A program made the position numbers and the translations under genes. A DNA stretch of 64,000 bases from an uncultured Clostridia bacterium. Its GTDB lineage: Bacteria > Bacillota > Clostridia > Oscillospirales > Ruminococcaceae. Location of the stretch: assembly GCA_944382845.1 (NCBI GenBank), contig CALWNN010000038.1, forward strand, positions 53,350-117,349. The letters run 5' to 3'. The notes below the pieces were generated by a model. That model did not search any database. It had not been told where the DNA came from and saw only the letters and a program-made list of their open reading frames with translations. Positions 45,100-52,536 of this stretch are shown in pieces; position 1 is the stretch's first letter; every line of letters begins with the position of its first letter.

Positions 45100-45293
45100 T
45101 TTAAATCGGAGCAAAGCGTGATAATTACATCTCTTTCAGAGCTAAATATCTCTTTCAGAGCTATACATCTCTTTCAGAGCTATACATCTCTTACAGAGCT
45201 GTGCTTAATCTCGTTGCGACGAAAAGCAACCCGCCTTCTTATAAGAGGCAGACCTGCCGTTTAGGCAGGGGGGACATCGGCGACTTGGTTATA
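45100..45293 (-). repeat. Modular hairpin repeat, copy G (with four 19-nt tandem units)
   Basis: The TTTAAATCGGAGCAAAGC end is at 45100 and the head begins at 45293, 10 nt after the fumarase-subunit stop. Its inner block holds four tandem 19-nt units (TATACATCTCTTTCAGAGC type), each with a CTCT/AGAG mini-hairpin; the last has TAC for TTC in the loop. It carries one GCCTTCTTATAAGAGGC-like module and one TGCCGTTTAGGCA module. It fills the gap 44986-45303 together with the sigma promoter. Confidence 0.9.
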
Positions 45294-45303
45294 TGACGTT
45301 TGA

Positions 45304-45861
45304 TTATTGTTTTTTATACTGATTTCTTCCCATCTCGAATATATCTCCGCCGTTGCAGTCATCAGCGACGATAAGCGGGAATTTATTAAAGTACAATTTT
45401 TTTACGGACTCACAGCCCAGATCCTCAAAAGCAATGACCTCGCATGATGTTATACAGTTACACGCAAGAGCGCCCGCTCCGCCTACAGCGCAAAGATATA
45501 CTGCCTTGTTTCTTACAACAGCCTCTCTTACCTCTTTGCTTCTTTCTCCTTTTCCTATCATTGCCGCAAGTCCCATATCAAGAAGTCTGGGAGCAAATCT
45601 GTCCATTCTGCCGGAAGTCGTAGGTCCGCAGCTTCCTATAGGTCTGCCTTCAGGAGCAGGGGTAGGTCCTGCATAATAAATAACTGCATTTTCAATATCA
45701 AAGGGAAGCTTTTCACCCTTGTCAATAAGCTGCATAAATCTTTTATGAGCAGCGTCCCTTGCGGTATACACCGTTCCTGTAAGAAGTATCTTGTCTCCGA
45801 TTTTTAATGTCGGAGCTGTTTTTTTCAACTCCTCCGCTTTTACTTCAATTATTTCAGACAT
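45304..45861 (-). CDS. Class I fumarase C-terminal (beta) domain subunit
   Basis: A 185-residue beta subunit of an Fe-S hydro-lyase (fumarase or L(+)-tartrate dehydratase type). Recognised by GDKILLTGTVYTARDAAHKR, YYAGPTPAPEGRPIGSCGPTTSGRMD and the GGAGALACNCI region. It works with an alpha subunit carrying the Fe-S cluster, normally encoded just upstream, but the upstream gene here is DivIVA-like. A terminator separates the two, so this subunit is an orphan in the window. ATG 45861 is preceded by AAAGGAT. Confidence 0.93.
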   Translation of the reverse strand: MSEIIEVKAEELKKTAPTLKIGDKILLTGTVYTARDAAHKRFMQLIDKGEKLPFDIENAVIYYAGPTPAPEGRPIGSCGPTTSGRMDRFAPRLLDMGLAAMIGKGERSKEVREAVVRNKAVYLCAVGGAGALACNCITSCEVIAFEDLGCESVKKLYFNKFPLIVADDCNGGDIFEMGRNQYKKQ

Positions 45862-45882
45862 TTTTTATCCTTTCAAAACTGA

Positions 45883-45920
45883 TAAAACAGTGCTTTCTGA
45901 GAAACTCTACAGAAAGCACT
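45883..45920 (-). terminator. Terminator after the DivIVA-like gene
   Basis: On the minus strand AGTGCTTTCTG and CAGAAAGCACT form an 11-bp stem, followed by GTTTTATC. It isolates the fumarase subunit gene from upstream transcription. Confidence 0.8.
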
Positions 45921-45942
45921 TTGTAACAATTGCAATTTGGTT

Positions 45943-47199
45943 TTATTTTTTTTCCCATTTTTCAAGGAAATCCTCATCCGAAAGAGCATCATTTTCGTCT
46001 TCCGACCTGGACTCGATCTCCTTTGTCAGAGCAGAGAGCATATCAAGATCGAAGCTTTTCGAATAACTTGATCTGATTTTTGGAGAATCATTCTGAGCAG
46101 CCTTTTCCCGAACTTTTCTCGCTTCCTCCTCGGCAGCAAGTCTTTCGGCTTCTTCCTGAGCCTGTCTTTCTTCCTCCTCAGCGGCTACCGCTTTTTCCGC
46201 TTCAGCTTGCAATTTAGCAAAGTATGCCTGCATTGCCTCTACGTCATCATTTCTATATTCTTCCACATCTGAAGAGTCCTCTTGCAAGGATTCATCATTT
46301 GTTTCATTAGGGTTATTATCTGATTCGTTATTATCTTCTCTGCTTGTGTCCTCCGACACACCACTTCCTTTCACCGAGTAATTAAAATTTGAGTTACCAT
46401 TTACAAGCTCAAGGCCCTGTTCAACAAGTTCCTTAGCTGAATCAAGCTTAACCATATTGTCTCCGAAAAGTTCTCTTATAACATCGGAAAGCTTGGCAAC
46501 ATTTTCGTTAAGTGCTGTGTATTCGCTGAGAACAGAGGATCTCAGACCAGCCGATTTTTCTCTTATCACTTCGGCTTCGTTATTTGCTTTTTTAATAGTA
46601 GCCTCAGCCTGGGCATTTGCTTCTGCAACAGTTGCTTCAGCCTCGCTCTTTGCGGTATTTACAATGCTTTCCGCCTGAGCGTTCGCCTCGTCAAGAACCT
46701 GATTCTGGAGTTCCTTGGCATCGTTCTCCATTTTCTTGGCAGCTTTTCTTGCTTCGTTTACAACATTATTTGCAGTTTTCTGAGCTTCGATAAACACGCT
46801 TCCAAGGTCAAATTCCGAAGCTCCGCCCGAACCTGCATTTGCCTCTGCATTTTCAAGCTTCTGCTTAAGGTCTTCGATCTCGTTTTCCATTTCGGTAATC
46901 TTCTGATCCTTTTCAGTAACATCGCTTTCGTAGTTTGCCACTTGAAGCTTCAGCGTATCGTTTGACGCCTGAAGTTCAGATATCTTGCTTTTGCCTTCGT
47001 CGATCCTTGCTTCAAGATCTTCCTTGCCGGCAAAATTCTGCACTTCGCCGCTTTCAAGCGATTCTATCATTTCATTTTTTTCTTTTACTTCGGCTTGGAG
47101 CTTGTAAATATCGGAATACAGCTTATCAATGTAAGCCAGAACTTCCTTCTTATCGAAGCCGCCGAAGTTGACAGTTTTCAGATAAACATTGCCATCCAT
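45943..47199 (-). CDS. DivIVA-domain coiled-coil protein
   Basis: A 418-residue protein with an N-terminal DivIVA-like segment (about 5-40: YLKTVNFGGFDKKEVLAYID) and a long coiled coil (about 35-240, Ala/Glu/Lys heptads). Then come an acidic linker and a second Ala/Glu-rich coiled coil ending in a charged tail. Such proteins bind curved membrane at poles or septum and recruit partners in growth, division or sporulation. Its place near the dcw cluster fits, though it has its own transcription unit. Confidence 0.85.
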   Translation of the reverse strand: MDGNVYLKTVNFGGFDKKEVLAYIDKLYSDIYKLQAEVKEKNEMIESLESGEVQNFAGKEDLEARIDEGKSKISELQASNDTLKLQVANYESDVTEKDQKITEMENEIEDLKQKLENAEANAGSGGASEFDLGSVFIEAQKTANNVVNEARKAAKKMENDAKELQNQVLDEANAQAESIVNTAKSEAEATVAEANAQAEATIKKANNEAEVIREKSAGLRSSVLSEYTALNENVAKLSDVIRELFGDNMVKLDSAKELVEQGLELVNGNSNFNYSVKGSGVSEDTSREDNNESDNNPNETNDESLQEDSSDVEEYRNDDVEAMQAYFAKLQAEAEKAVAAEEEERQAQEEAERLAAEEEARKVREKAAQNDSPKIRSSYSKSFDLDMLSALTKEIESRSEDENDALSDEDFLEKWEKK

Positions 47200-47309
47200 A
47201 ACGTAACCTCCGTATCATAAGATGCTATATTTTATATTGTATCATATTGCAGCATAATTTGCAATAGTTTTAGCAAATGTTTTTAAAACTTTATTAAGAT
47301 TATACAAAT

Positions 47310-48233
47310 TTATTTTTTCTTTTTTAGCAAAAAGAACGCAACCACCCCTGTTGCTATCACAGAAACCAGTGTAGGAAACCATGTAAATGGGAGCGGAAGT
47401 CCCTTTGTATTCATTCCATAGAAGCTATATATCATATTTGGTATCGCCATAAGAATAGTAATTATTGTCAATCTCCACATAACCATGTTCAGGTTATTAG
47501 AAGTAACAGAAGCAAAAGCCTGAACCATACCTGACAAAATTCCGGAATAGATATTAGCCATTTCGATAGCCTGTTTAACTTCGATAAGAACGTCCTCAAG
47601 AAGGTCCTGATCCTCTTCATAGAGCTTAATAACACGACCTCTCAGTATTTTTTCAAGAGTAACGTCGTCTGCCTTTAATGAAGTTGAAAAGTAAACAAGA
47701 GATTTTTCAAGTCCAAGAAGCTGAATAAGCTCTCTGTTCTGCATTGACCCTTGGATCTGTTTTTCAATTGCATTTGAGATCTTGTCTATCTGTTTAAGGC
47801 ACTGAAGAAATCTTGCGGTAATTCTCAAAAGAAGCAGTAGTACAAATCTTGTCTTGAGGTTAGTTTGTAAGTTTTTGACCATACCAGAGGACAGGTCGGC
47901 AAGCGCAGGGTTTTCCTTCAACGAAATGGTAAAAACGTAATCATCGGTAATAATTATGCCAACAGGCATTGTGTAATACAAAATTGTATTTTCGGCTTGG
48001 GTCTCAGCATACGGAGTATCCACAATTATAAGCGTCTGGTCGTCCTCGATCTCCACACGGGAGCTTTCCTCCTCGTCCAATGAGGATTTGACAAATCCGC
48101 TGTCCAATCCGAATTGTTCAATAAGAAGCTGAGTTTCTTCCGGAGTCGGTTCAACAACGGATATCCAACTTCCGGGCTGTGGGCTTTCAAGTTCAGTCAG
48201 CACAGTCCCGGAGGTTTTATAATAAGTTATCAT
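47310..48233 (-). CDS. corA: CorA-family magnesium transporter
   Basis: A 307-residue divalent cation channel. The N-terminal cytoplasmic funnel is acidic and helical; two C-terminal membrane helices flank the signature YGMNTKG (about 275-281), followed by TWFPTLVSVIATGVVAFFLLKKKK. The start is ATG 48233 (AGGCGG 6 nt upstream). The ribosome-binding site can be locked in a hairpin, and a 22-residue leader ORF precedes it (see 48239-48350), so translation is probably regulated. Confidence 0.93.
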   Translation of the reverse strand: MITYYKTSGTVLTELESPQPGSWISVVEPTPEETQLLIEQFGLDSGFVKSSLDEEESSRVEIEDDQTLIIVDTPYAETQAENTILYYTMPVGIIITDDYVFTISLKENPALADLSSGMVKNLQTNLKTRFVLLLLLRITARFLQCLKQIDKISNAIEKQIQGSMQNRELIQLLGLEKSLVYFSTSLKADDVTLEKILRGRVIKLYEEDQDLLEDVLIEVKQAIEMANIYSGILSGMVQAFASVTSNNLNMVMWRLTIITILMAIPNMIYSFYGMNTKGLPLPFTWFPTLVSVIATGVVAFFLLKKKK

Positions 48234-48238
48234 ACTTA

Positions 48239-48350
48239 TCCGCCTTTCCAAGGGGGCGGAAAGTCGTATTCTACAGTAGATTCCGCCTCTTTGCAGTTAT
48301 TATTGAATTATTACAGTTCCCAAGAGGGTCGGATTTCATACTGCACCTCC
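48239..48350 (-). promoter_or_regulatory. corA leader with alternative hairpins
   Basis: In the minus-strand leader, TTCCGCC (48261-48255) can pair with GGCGGAA (48287-48281) in the end of a leader ORF. Alternatively CTTTCC and CCGCC can pair with GGAAAG and GGCGG (48249-48240), which include the corA ribosome-binding site. The two structures exclude each other. A ribosome on the leader ORF would decide which one forms, the logic of a translational attenuator. Confidence 0.6.
48271..48339 (-). CDS. Leader peptide of corA (22 residues)
   Basis: ATG 48339 has an ideal GGAGG 6 nt upstream, better than that of corA itself. The peptide is MKSDPLGNCNNSIITAKRRN plus two Leu, ending at TAG 48271, 37 nt before the corA start. 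Its last codons form one arm of the leader switch. It is not a known Mg leader such as the proline-rich MgtL. Confidence 0.6.
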   Translation of the reverse strand: MKSDPLGNCNNSIITAKRRNLL

Positions 48351-48524
48351 AAAATCTTTTCCTTCAAAAATTATCAGGCAATATTCGCCTACATAACAAT
48401 TATAACAAATAATATTTCTTTTGACAAGACCCGAAACAAAATTTTTACTTTCAGAATCACGCACCGCCATTCATACGGCAAAATGCGTATTGAAAGAAAA
48501 ATGCCTCTCAAAGCCATGACCTTC

Positions 48525-48558
48525 AACAAAAAAGAGCGCCTGTCAAAGACGCTCTTTC
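48525..48558 (-). terminator. ftsZ (dcw cluster) terminator
   Basis: On the minus strand AAAGAGCG and CGCTCTTT pair around a TCTTTGACAGG loop, followed by TTTTGTTG, 21 nt after the ftsZ stop. It ends the dcw transcript. Confidence 0.85.
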
Positions 48559-48578
48559 TATTTGCAGATTAACTATTA

Positions 48579-49649
48579 TCAGCTCTTGAGGATACCGAAA
48601 ATGTCCTCATAAATGTCAGTATTTCCGGGAGCCTTTACTCCTGCGTTTGCAAGAGCCTTTTCATCCTCGGCAGCGTCGTCCTTGATGCCGTCGTCAAAAT
48701 CAACGAAATCAGAAGCGATAACTGTAACAAATATTTCATCGTTGCCGTCCTCGATATAGTCAACACCGGTGATGATGTTTGCATTGGGATCTGCCTCGTC
48801 AGTGAGAAGATCGGTAAGTTCAGCAAGGTCAACGGTTGTAACGTCGTCTGACATAACAACATTGAGAAGAAGTCTTCTCGCACCCTTGATAGATGTTTCA
48901 AGCAACGGACTTGTAATAACCTGCTTTGCAGCGTCCTTTGCCTTTTCCTTGCCCTGACCGTGTCCCATAGCCATATGAGCATAGCCTGCGTTCTTCATTA
49001 TAGATGTAACGTCGGCAAAGTCAACGTTTATGAATCCGTCTCTCAGGATAAGATCTGCAATTGATTTTACGCCGGTCTTTAATACATCGTCAGCCATAGC
49101 GTAAGCCTGACGCATTGTGATCTTGGCGTCATTTTCCATAAGCTTCTGGTTTGGAATAACGATAAGGGAGTCAACATTGTCAAGAAGTCTTCTTATTCCT
49201 CTTTCAGCCTGCTCCATCTTTCTCTTGCCTTCAAATGCAAAAGGCTTTGTAACAACAGCAACTGTAAGCTTTCCAAGCTCCTTTGCGATCTCAGCAACCA
49301 CCGGCGCCGCTCCCGTTCCGGTTCCGCCGCCCATTCCCGCTGTGATGAATACCATATTACAGTCCTTGATAGCCTCGGCAATATCGTCCTTGTTTTCCTG
49401 AGCAGACTGTTCTCCTACCTCAGGATTTCCGCCGGCGCCAAGTCCCTGAGTAAGCTTCGGACCGATCTGGATAGTCTGAGTAGCCTGGGAACGGTTAAGA
49501 GCCTGAAGGTCAGTATTTACCGCTATGTAGTCGATATTTCCCTTTACGCCTTCCGCAACGATACAATTGAGAGCGTTTCCTCCGCCTCCTCCTACACCGA
49601 TTACAAGAATTTTAGCTCCGTCGTTGTTCATCTGCACATTCTGAAACAT
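48579..49649 (-). CDS. ftsZ: Cell division protein FtsZ
   Basis: Tubulin-like GTPase that forms the division ring. The 356-residue protein has the N-terminal nucleotide motif VGVGGGGGNALN, the tubulin signature GMGGGTGTGAAPV, and the T7 loop NVDFADVTSIM. The C-terminal peptide (YEDIFGILKS) is short and unlike the usual PxFLR-type tail. It is the last gene of the dcw cluster, with no ftsA in front. Confidence 0.98.
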   Translation of the reverse strand: MFQNVQMNNDGAKILVIGVGGGGGNALNCIVAEGVKGNIDYIAVNTDLQALNRSQATQTIQIGPKLTQGLGAGGNPEVGEQSAQENKDDIAEAIKDCNMVFITAGMGGGTGTGAAPVVAEIAKELGKLTVAVVTKPFAFEGKRKMEQAERGIRRLLDNVDSLIVIPNQKLMENDAKITMRQAYAMADDVLKTGVKSIADLILRDGFINVDFADVTSIMKNAGYAHMAMGHGQGKEKAKDAAKQVITSPLLETSIKGARRLLLNVVMSDDVTTVDLAELTDLLTDEADPNANIITGVDYIEDGNDEIFVTVIASDFVDFDDGIKDDAAEDEKALANAGVKAPGNTDIYEDIFGILKS

Positions 49650-49858
49650 TTTTAAACAGCCTCCTATTTTTAATCCGATATAAATAAAGTTCTACAAACG
49701 CATATTTACACTACTTAAAGATATTAATATATTATCATATTTTTTTACGCATTGCAAGGGTTTTTTTGAAAATTGTCGCAACTTTTTTATACTTTCCATA
49801 ATAATCGCCCTTGTTTTTCAATTTTTATTTCCTATTTTATCCAATCAACTCTTGAGCG

Positions 49859-50950
49859 TCAATAATCCACGCTTATTCCCTCGTCAAGAGGAAAACTCGG
49901 CGTCGAGGTATCATCACCCGATGAACTGTTATCGCCTGTTGAAGTCGTATCGTCTGATGCAGCTTCGTTGTCAGAAGCCCCCTCTTCCTCAGGCTCATCT
50001 CCCGTTGAATTGTCGCCTATATTTTCATCGTTTTGATTATTCTCTTCAGCCGTCTGCTCCTGATTCTGATTGCCGTCAGCGCCATCCGTATCGTCTCCGC
50101 TGTCGGGATTTTCTTCAGGCTGATTGACTGTTTCATCTGCAATAGCCGACATTCCGCTTGTTGCCGAATGATAAATAAGAGTTCCCTTATACGAACCGTC
50201 ATAAGTATCTTCAAGAGATTGTATAACTGCTTTTGTATAATTGAGCTTGTATGAGATGTCATACGAGCTTCCAAGCCTTATTTCGATCCTGTTGTCATAA
50301 TTGAGCTTTATGTCGGTTCTGTCCGTCATGTCAACCGAAAGCACATCTGAAAGACCTGCATTTTCAAGTCCCTCTGAAATGTCCTCCAGGATCTTTCCTT
50401 TAAGATTGTCTTTTGATTCAAGGGGTGAATTTGGAGTTTCGTCCTTTATCTCAAAGCCTTTCACGATAAGCAGACCGCTTCTCGGAGCAGTCATATCTCC
50501 CTCAAGTATCTTTCCGCTTTTTGATACAAGAAAATACCGTCCGTTCTGTTCAAGATTATAAAGAGGTTCAGCCTCCGTAACAGTTATGACTATAGACGAA
50601 GGAAGCTTTCTTCTCACCTTTATCTCGTCAGCGTAAACCATAAATCCCGAAAGATTTTGTTCGACCTGAGAGGTATCCGTTCTGAAAAGGTTATCTCCTT
50701 TTTTCATTCCCGAAACAGCAATCACCTGCTCCGGGTCGTAAAGGGACGTACCTTTCACGGTTATATTGTCGATTCTGAAAAATACATAAAACGTAAGAAT
50801 ATATACCGCAAACGCTACAATGATAAACACCATTATATAGTAAAGGGACATATTCCTTTTTCTTTTTCTTCTCCTTTTTGCAGGAGGTCTTTGTCCTGTG
50901 CCGGGGTATCGTCCGTTCTGTCCCGGCGGTCTTTTTACAACATCATTCAT
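49859..50950 (-). CDS. ftsQ: Cell division protein FtsQ/DivIB
   Basis: A 363-residue bitopic membrane protein: a basic cytoplasmic head (1-33), one membrane helix (about 35-57), a POTRA domain (FFRIDNITVKGTSLYDPEQVIAVSG region), and an FtsQ beta domain (about 115-250). A low-complexity Asn/Asp/Glu/Ser tail follows (about 268-355). It bridges FtsL and FtsI at the septum. It lies between murA and ftsZ on the same strand. Confidence 0.92.
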   Translation of the reverse strand: MNDVVKRPPGQNGRYPGTGQRPPAKRRRKRKRNMSLYYIMVFIIVAFAVYILTFYVFFRIDNITVKGTSLYDPEQVIAVSGMKKGDNLFRTDTSQVEQNLSGFMVYADEIKVRRKLPSSIVITVTEAEPLYNLEQNGRYFLVSKSGKILEGDMTAPRSGLLIVKGFEIKDETPNSPLESKDNLKGKILEDISEGLENAGLSDVLSVDMTDRTDIKLNYDNRIEIRLGSSYDISYKLNYTKAVIQSLEDTYDGSYKGTLIYHSATSGMSAIADETVNQPEENPDSGDDTDGADGNQNQEQTAEENNQNDENIGDNSTGDEPEEEGASDNEAASDDTTSTGDNSSSGDDTSTPSFPLDEGISVDY

Positions 50951-50984
50951 TTTCTCAGCCTCATCAATCTGTTATCCGCCTGTT

Positions 50985-52238
50985 CTATACTCTTTTTATA
51001 TCAGCTCCCATAAGAGCAAGATCTCTTTCGATGCTTTCATATCCTCGGTCGATAAGCTTTATATTTGAAACCGTAGTTTTTCCTTCCGCCGCAATGCCGG
51101 CAAGAACAAGAGAAGCTCCCCCTCTGAGGTCGGTTGCAACAACATTTGCGCCGTAAAGCCTCTTCACTCCCTCAATTACGGCTACCTTTCCCTCAGTCTT
51201 TATTTTACAGCCCATTCTTTTAAGCTCGTCAACCTGCCTGTACCTGTTTTCAAAAATATTTTCAACCATAACGCTTGTTCCATGCGCCTTTGAAAGGCAG
51301 GCGAGAAACACTGACTGTGCGTCGGTAGGAAATCCCGGATACGGCATTGTCCTTATTGTCCTTACAGCCCTCAGGGGCTTTTTTGCTCCAAGATAGATTT
51401 TACCGTCATAGCAAAACACCGTGCAGCCCATTTCCTCAAACACAGGAAGAACCGATTCAAGATCCGATTTTCTGGCATTGAGAAGGGTCACTTCTCCGCC
51501 TGTAATAGCCGCTGCGCCCAGATATGTAGCGGCAACAATCCTGTCAGGCATGACAGGATATTCGCAGCCGTGAAGCCTGTTTACTCCCGTTATGCTCACA
51601 GTACTTCCTCCCGCCCCCGATATCCTTGCTCCGCACCTGTTCAGAAACGATGCAAGATCGACTATCTCAGGCTCTCTCGCTGCATTTTTTATAACAGTCT
51701 CCCCTTTTGCAAGACAGGCTGCCATAATTATATTTTCCGTAGCCCCCACAGAAGGAAACGAAAGAACGATGTCCGCTCCCCTTATCCCTTTCGGAGCATA
51801 GCAGTCGAGTATACCGTGTTCTTCGTTTATAACGGCTCCCATTTGCCTGAGAGCGGCAATATGCATATCTATAGGTCTCGGCCCAAGCTCGCACCCTCCC
51901 GGAAAGGAAAGACGGCATCTTCCCATTCTTCCGAGTATTGCTCCGAGAAAAACAATGGAAGACCGCATTTCTCTCATAAGTTCCTCAGGCACTTCCCAGT
52001 TTTTTATCCCCTCCGGATCTATCTTTACAACATTGCCTTCTCTTTTGCATTCAAGTCCAAGCCTTGTAAGTATGCGGCAGCTTGCGTAAACGTCGCTCAG
52101 CCCCGGACAGTTTTTAAAAACTACCCTTTCGCTGCAAAGGGCGGCAGCCGCAAGAAGGGGCAGAGCAGCATTTTTTGCACCATGCACACAAAGCTCTCCG
52201 CTAAGCTTTTTTTCGCCTGTAATCACCAGCTTCTGCAT
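50985..52238 (-). CDS. murA: UDP-N-acetylglucosamine 1-carboxyvinyltransferase
   Basis: First committed step of peptidoglycan synthesis, transferring enolpyruvate from PEP to UDP-GlcNAc. The 417-residue protein has the catalytic Cys116 in FPGGCELGPRPIDMH and the N-terminal signature GELCVHGAKNAALPLLAA. The start is ATG 52238 with GGGGG 7 nt upstream; a longer frame runs into repeat copy H. Finding murA within the dcw cluster, between murG and ftsQ, is typical of clostridia. Confidence 0.97.
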   Translation of the reverse strand: MQKLVITGEKKLSGELCVHGAKNAALPLLAAAALCSERVVFKNCPGLSDVYASCRILTRLGLECKREGNVVKIDPEGIKNWEVPEELMREMRSSIVFLGAILGRMGRCRLSFPGGCELGPRPIDMHIAALRQMGAVINEEHGILDCYAPKGIRGADIVLSFPSVGATENIIMAACLAKGETVIKNAAREPEIVDLASFLNRCGARISGAGGSTVSITGVNRLHGCEYPVMPDRIVAATYLGAAAITGGEVTLLNARKSDLESVLPVFEEMGCTVFCYDGKIYLGAKKPLRAVRTIRTMPYPGFPTDAQSVFLACLSKAHGTSVMVENIFENRYRQVDELKRMGCKIKTEGKVAVIEGVKRLYGANVVATDLRGGASLVLAGIAAEGKTTVSNIKLIDRGYESIERDLALMGADIKRV

Positions 52239-52264
52239 TCTGGATCCCCCTTTAAGATGTGATT

Positions 52265-52501
52265 TTTTAATCGGAGCAAAGCGTGATAAAGATGTCTGCT
52301 TAATCACGCTGTGACGATTGCAATCTGTCGCCGAGGGGCTTTGCTCCTCAGGGTTTCAGTGGGGGATTAAAACCCCCACTGAAAAACTGAATGGAACCCC
52401 GACTCCTATGGGAGGCGAATCATCCCATAGGAGGCGGACCCGCCTAATAGGAGGCTGACCTGCTGAATAATCAGCAGGGGGACATCGGCGACTTGGTTAT
52501 A
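52265..52501 (-). repeat. Modular hairpin repeat, copy H (inside the dcw cluster)
   Basis: A long copy between murG and murA. The head begins at 52501, 35 nt after the murG stop. It is followed by TGCTGATTATTCAGCA, GCCTCCTATTAGGC and GCCTCCTATGGGATGA modules, the CAGTTTTTCAGTGGGGG hairpin, then a block with CGTGAT/ATCACG and GATTGCAATC hairpins, ending TTTTTAATCGGAGCAAAGC. It sits in the transcribed dcw operon, so its RNA structure lies between two essential genes. Confidence 0.9.
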
Positions 52502-52536
52502 GTTACATCTTATGCAGAAGTGTGAAACTTGGTTAA

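Noticed and set aside
48234-48360. M-box (Mg2+) riboswitch before corA
   Set aside because: The leader is too short and lacks M-box conserved segments. The leader-ORF switch explains the hairpins better.
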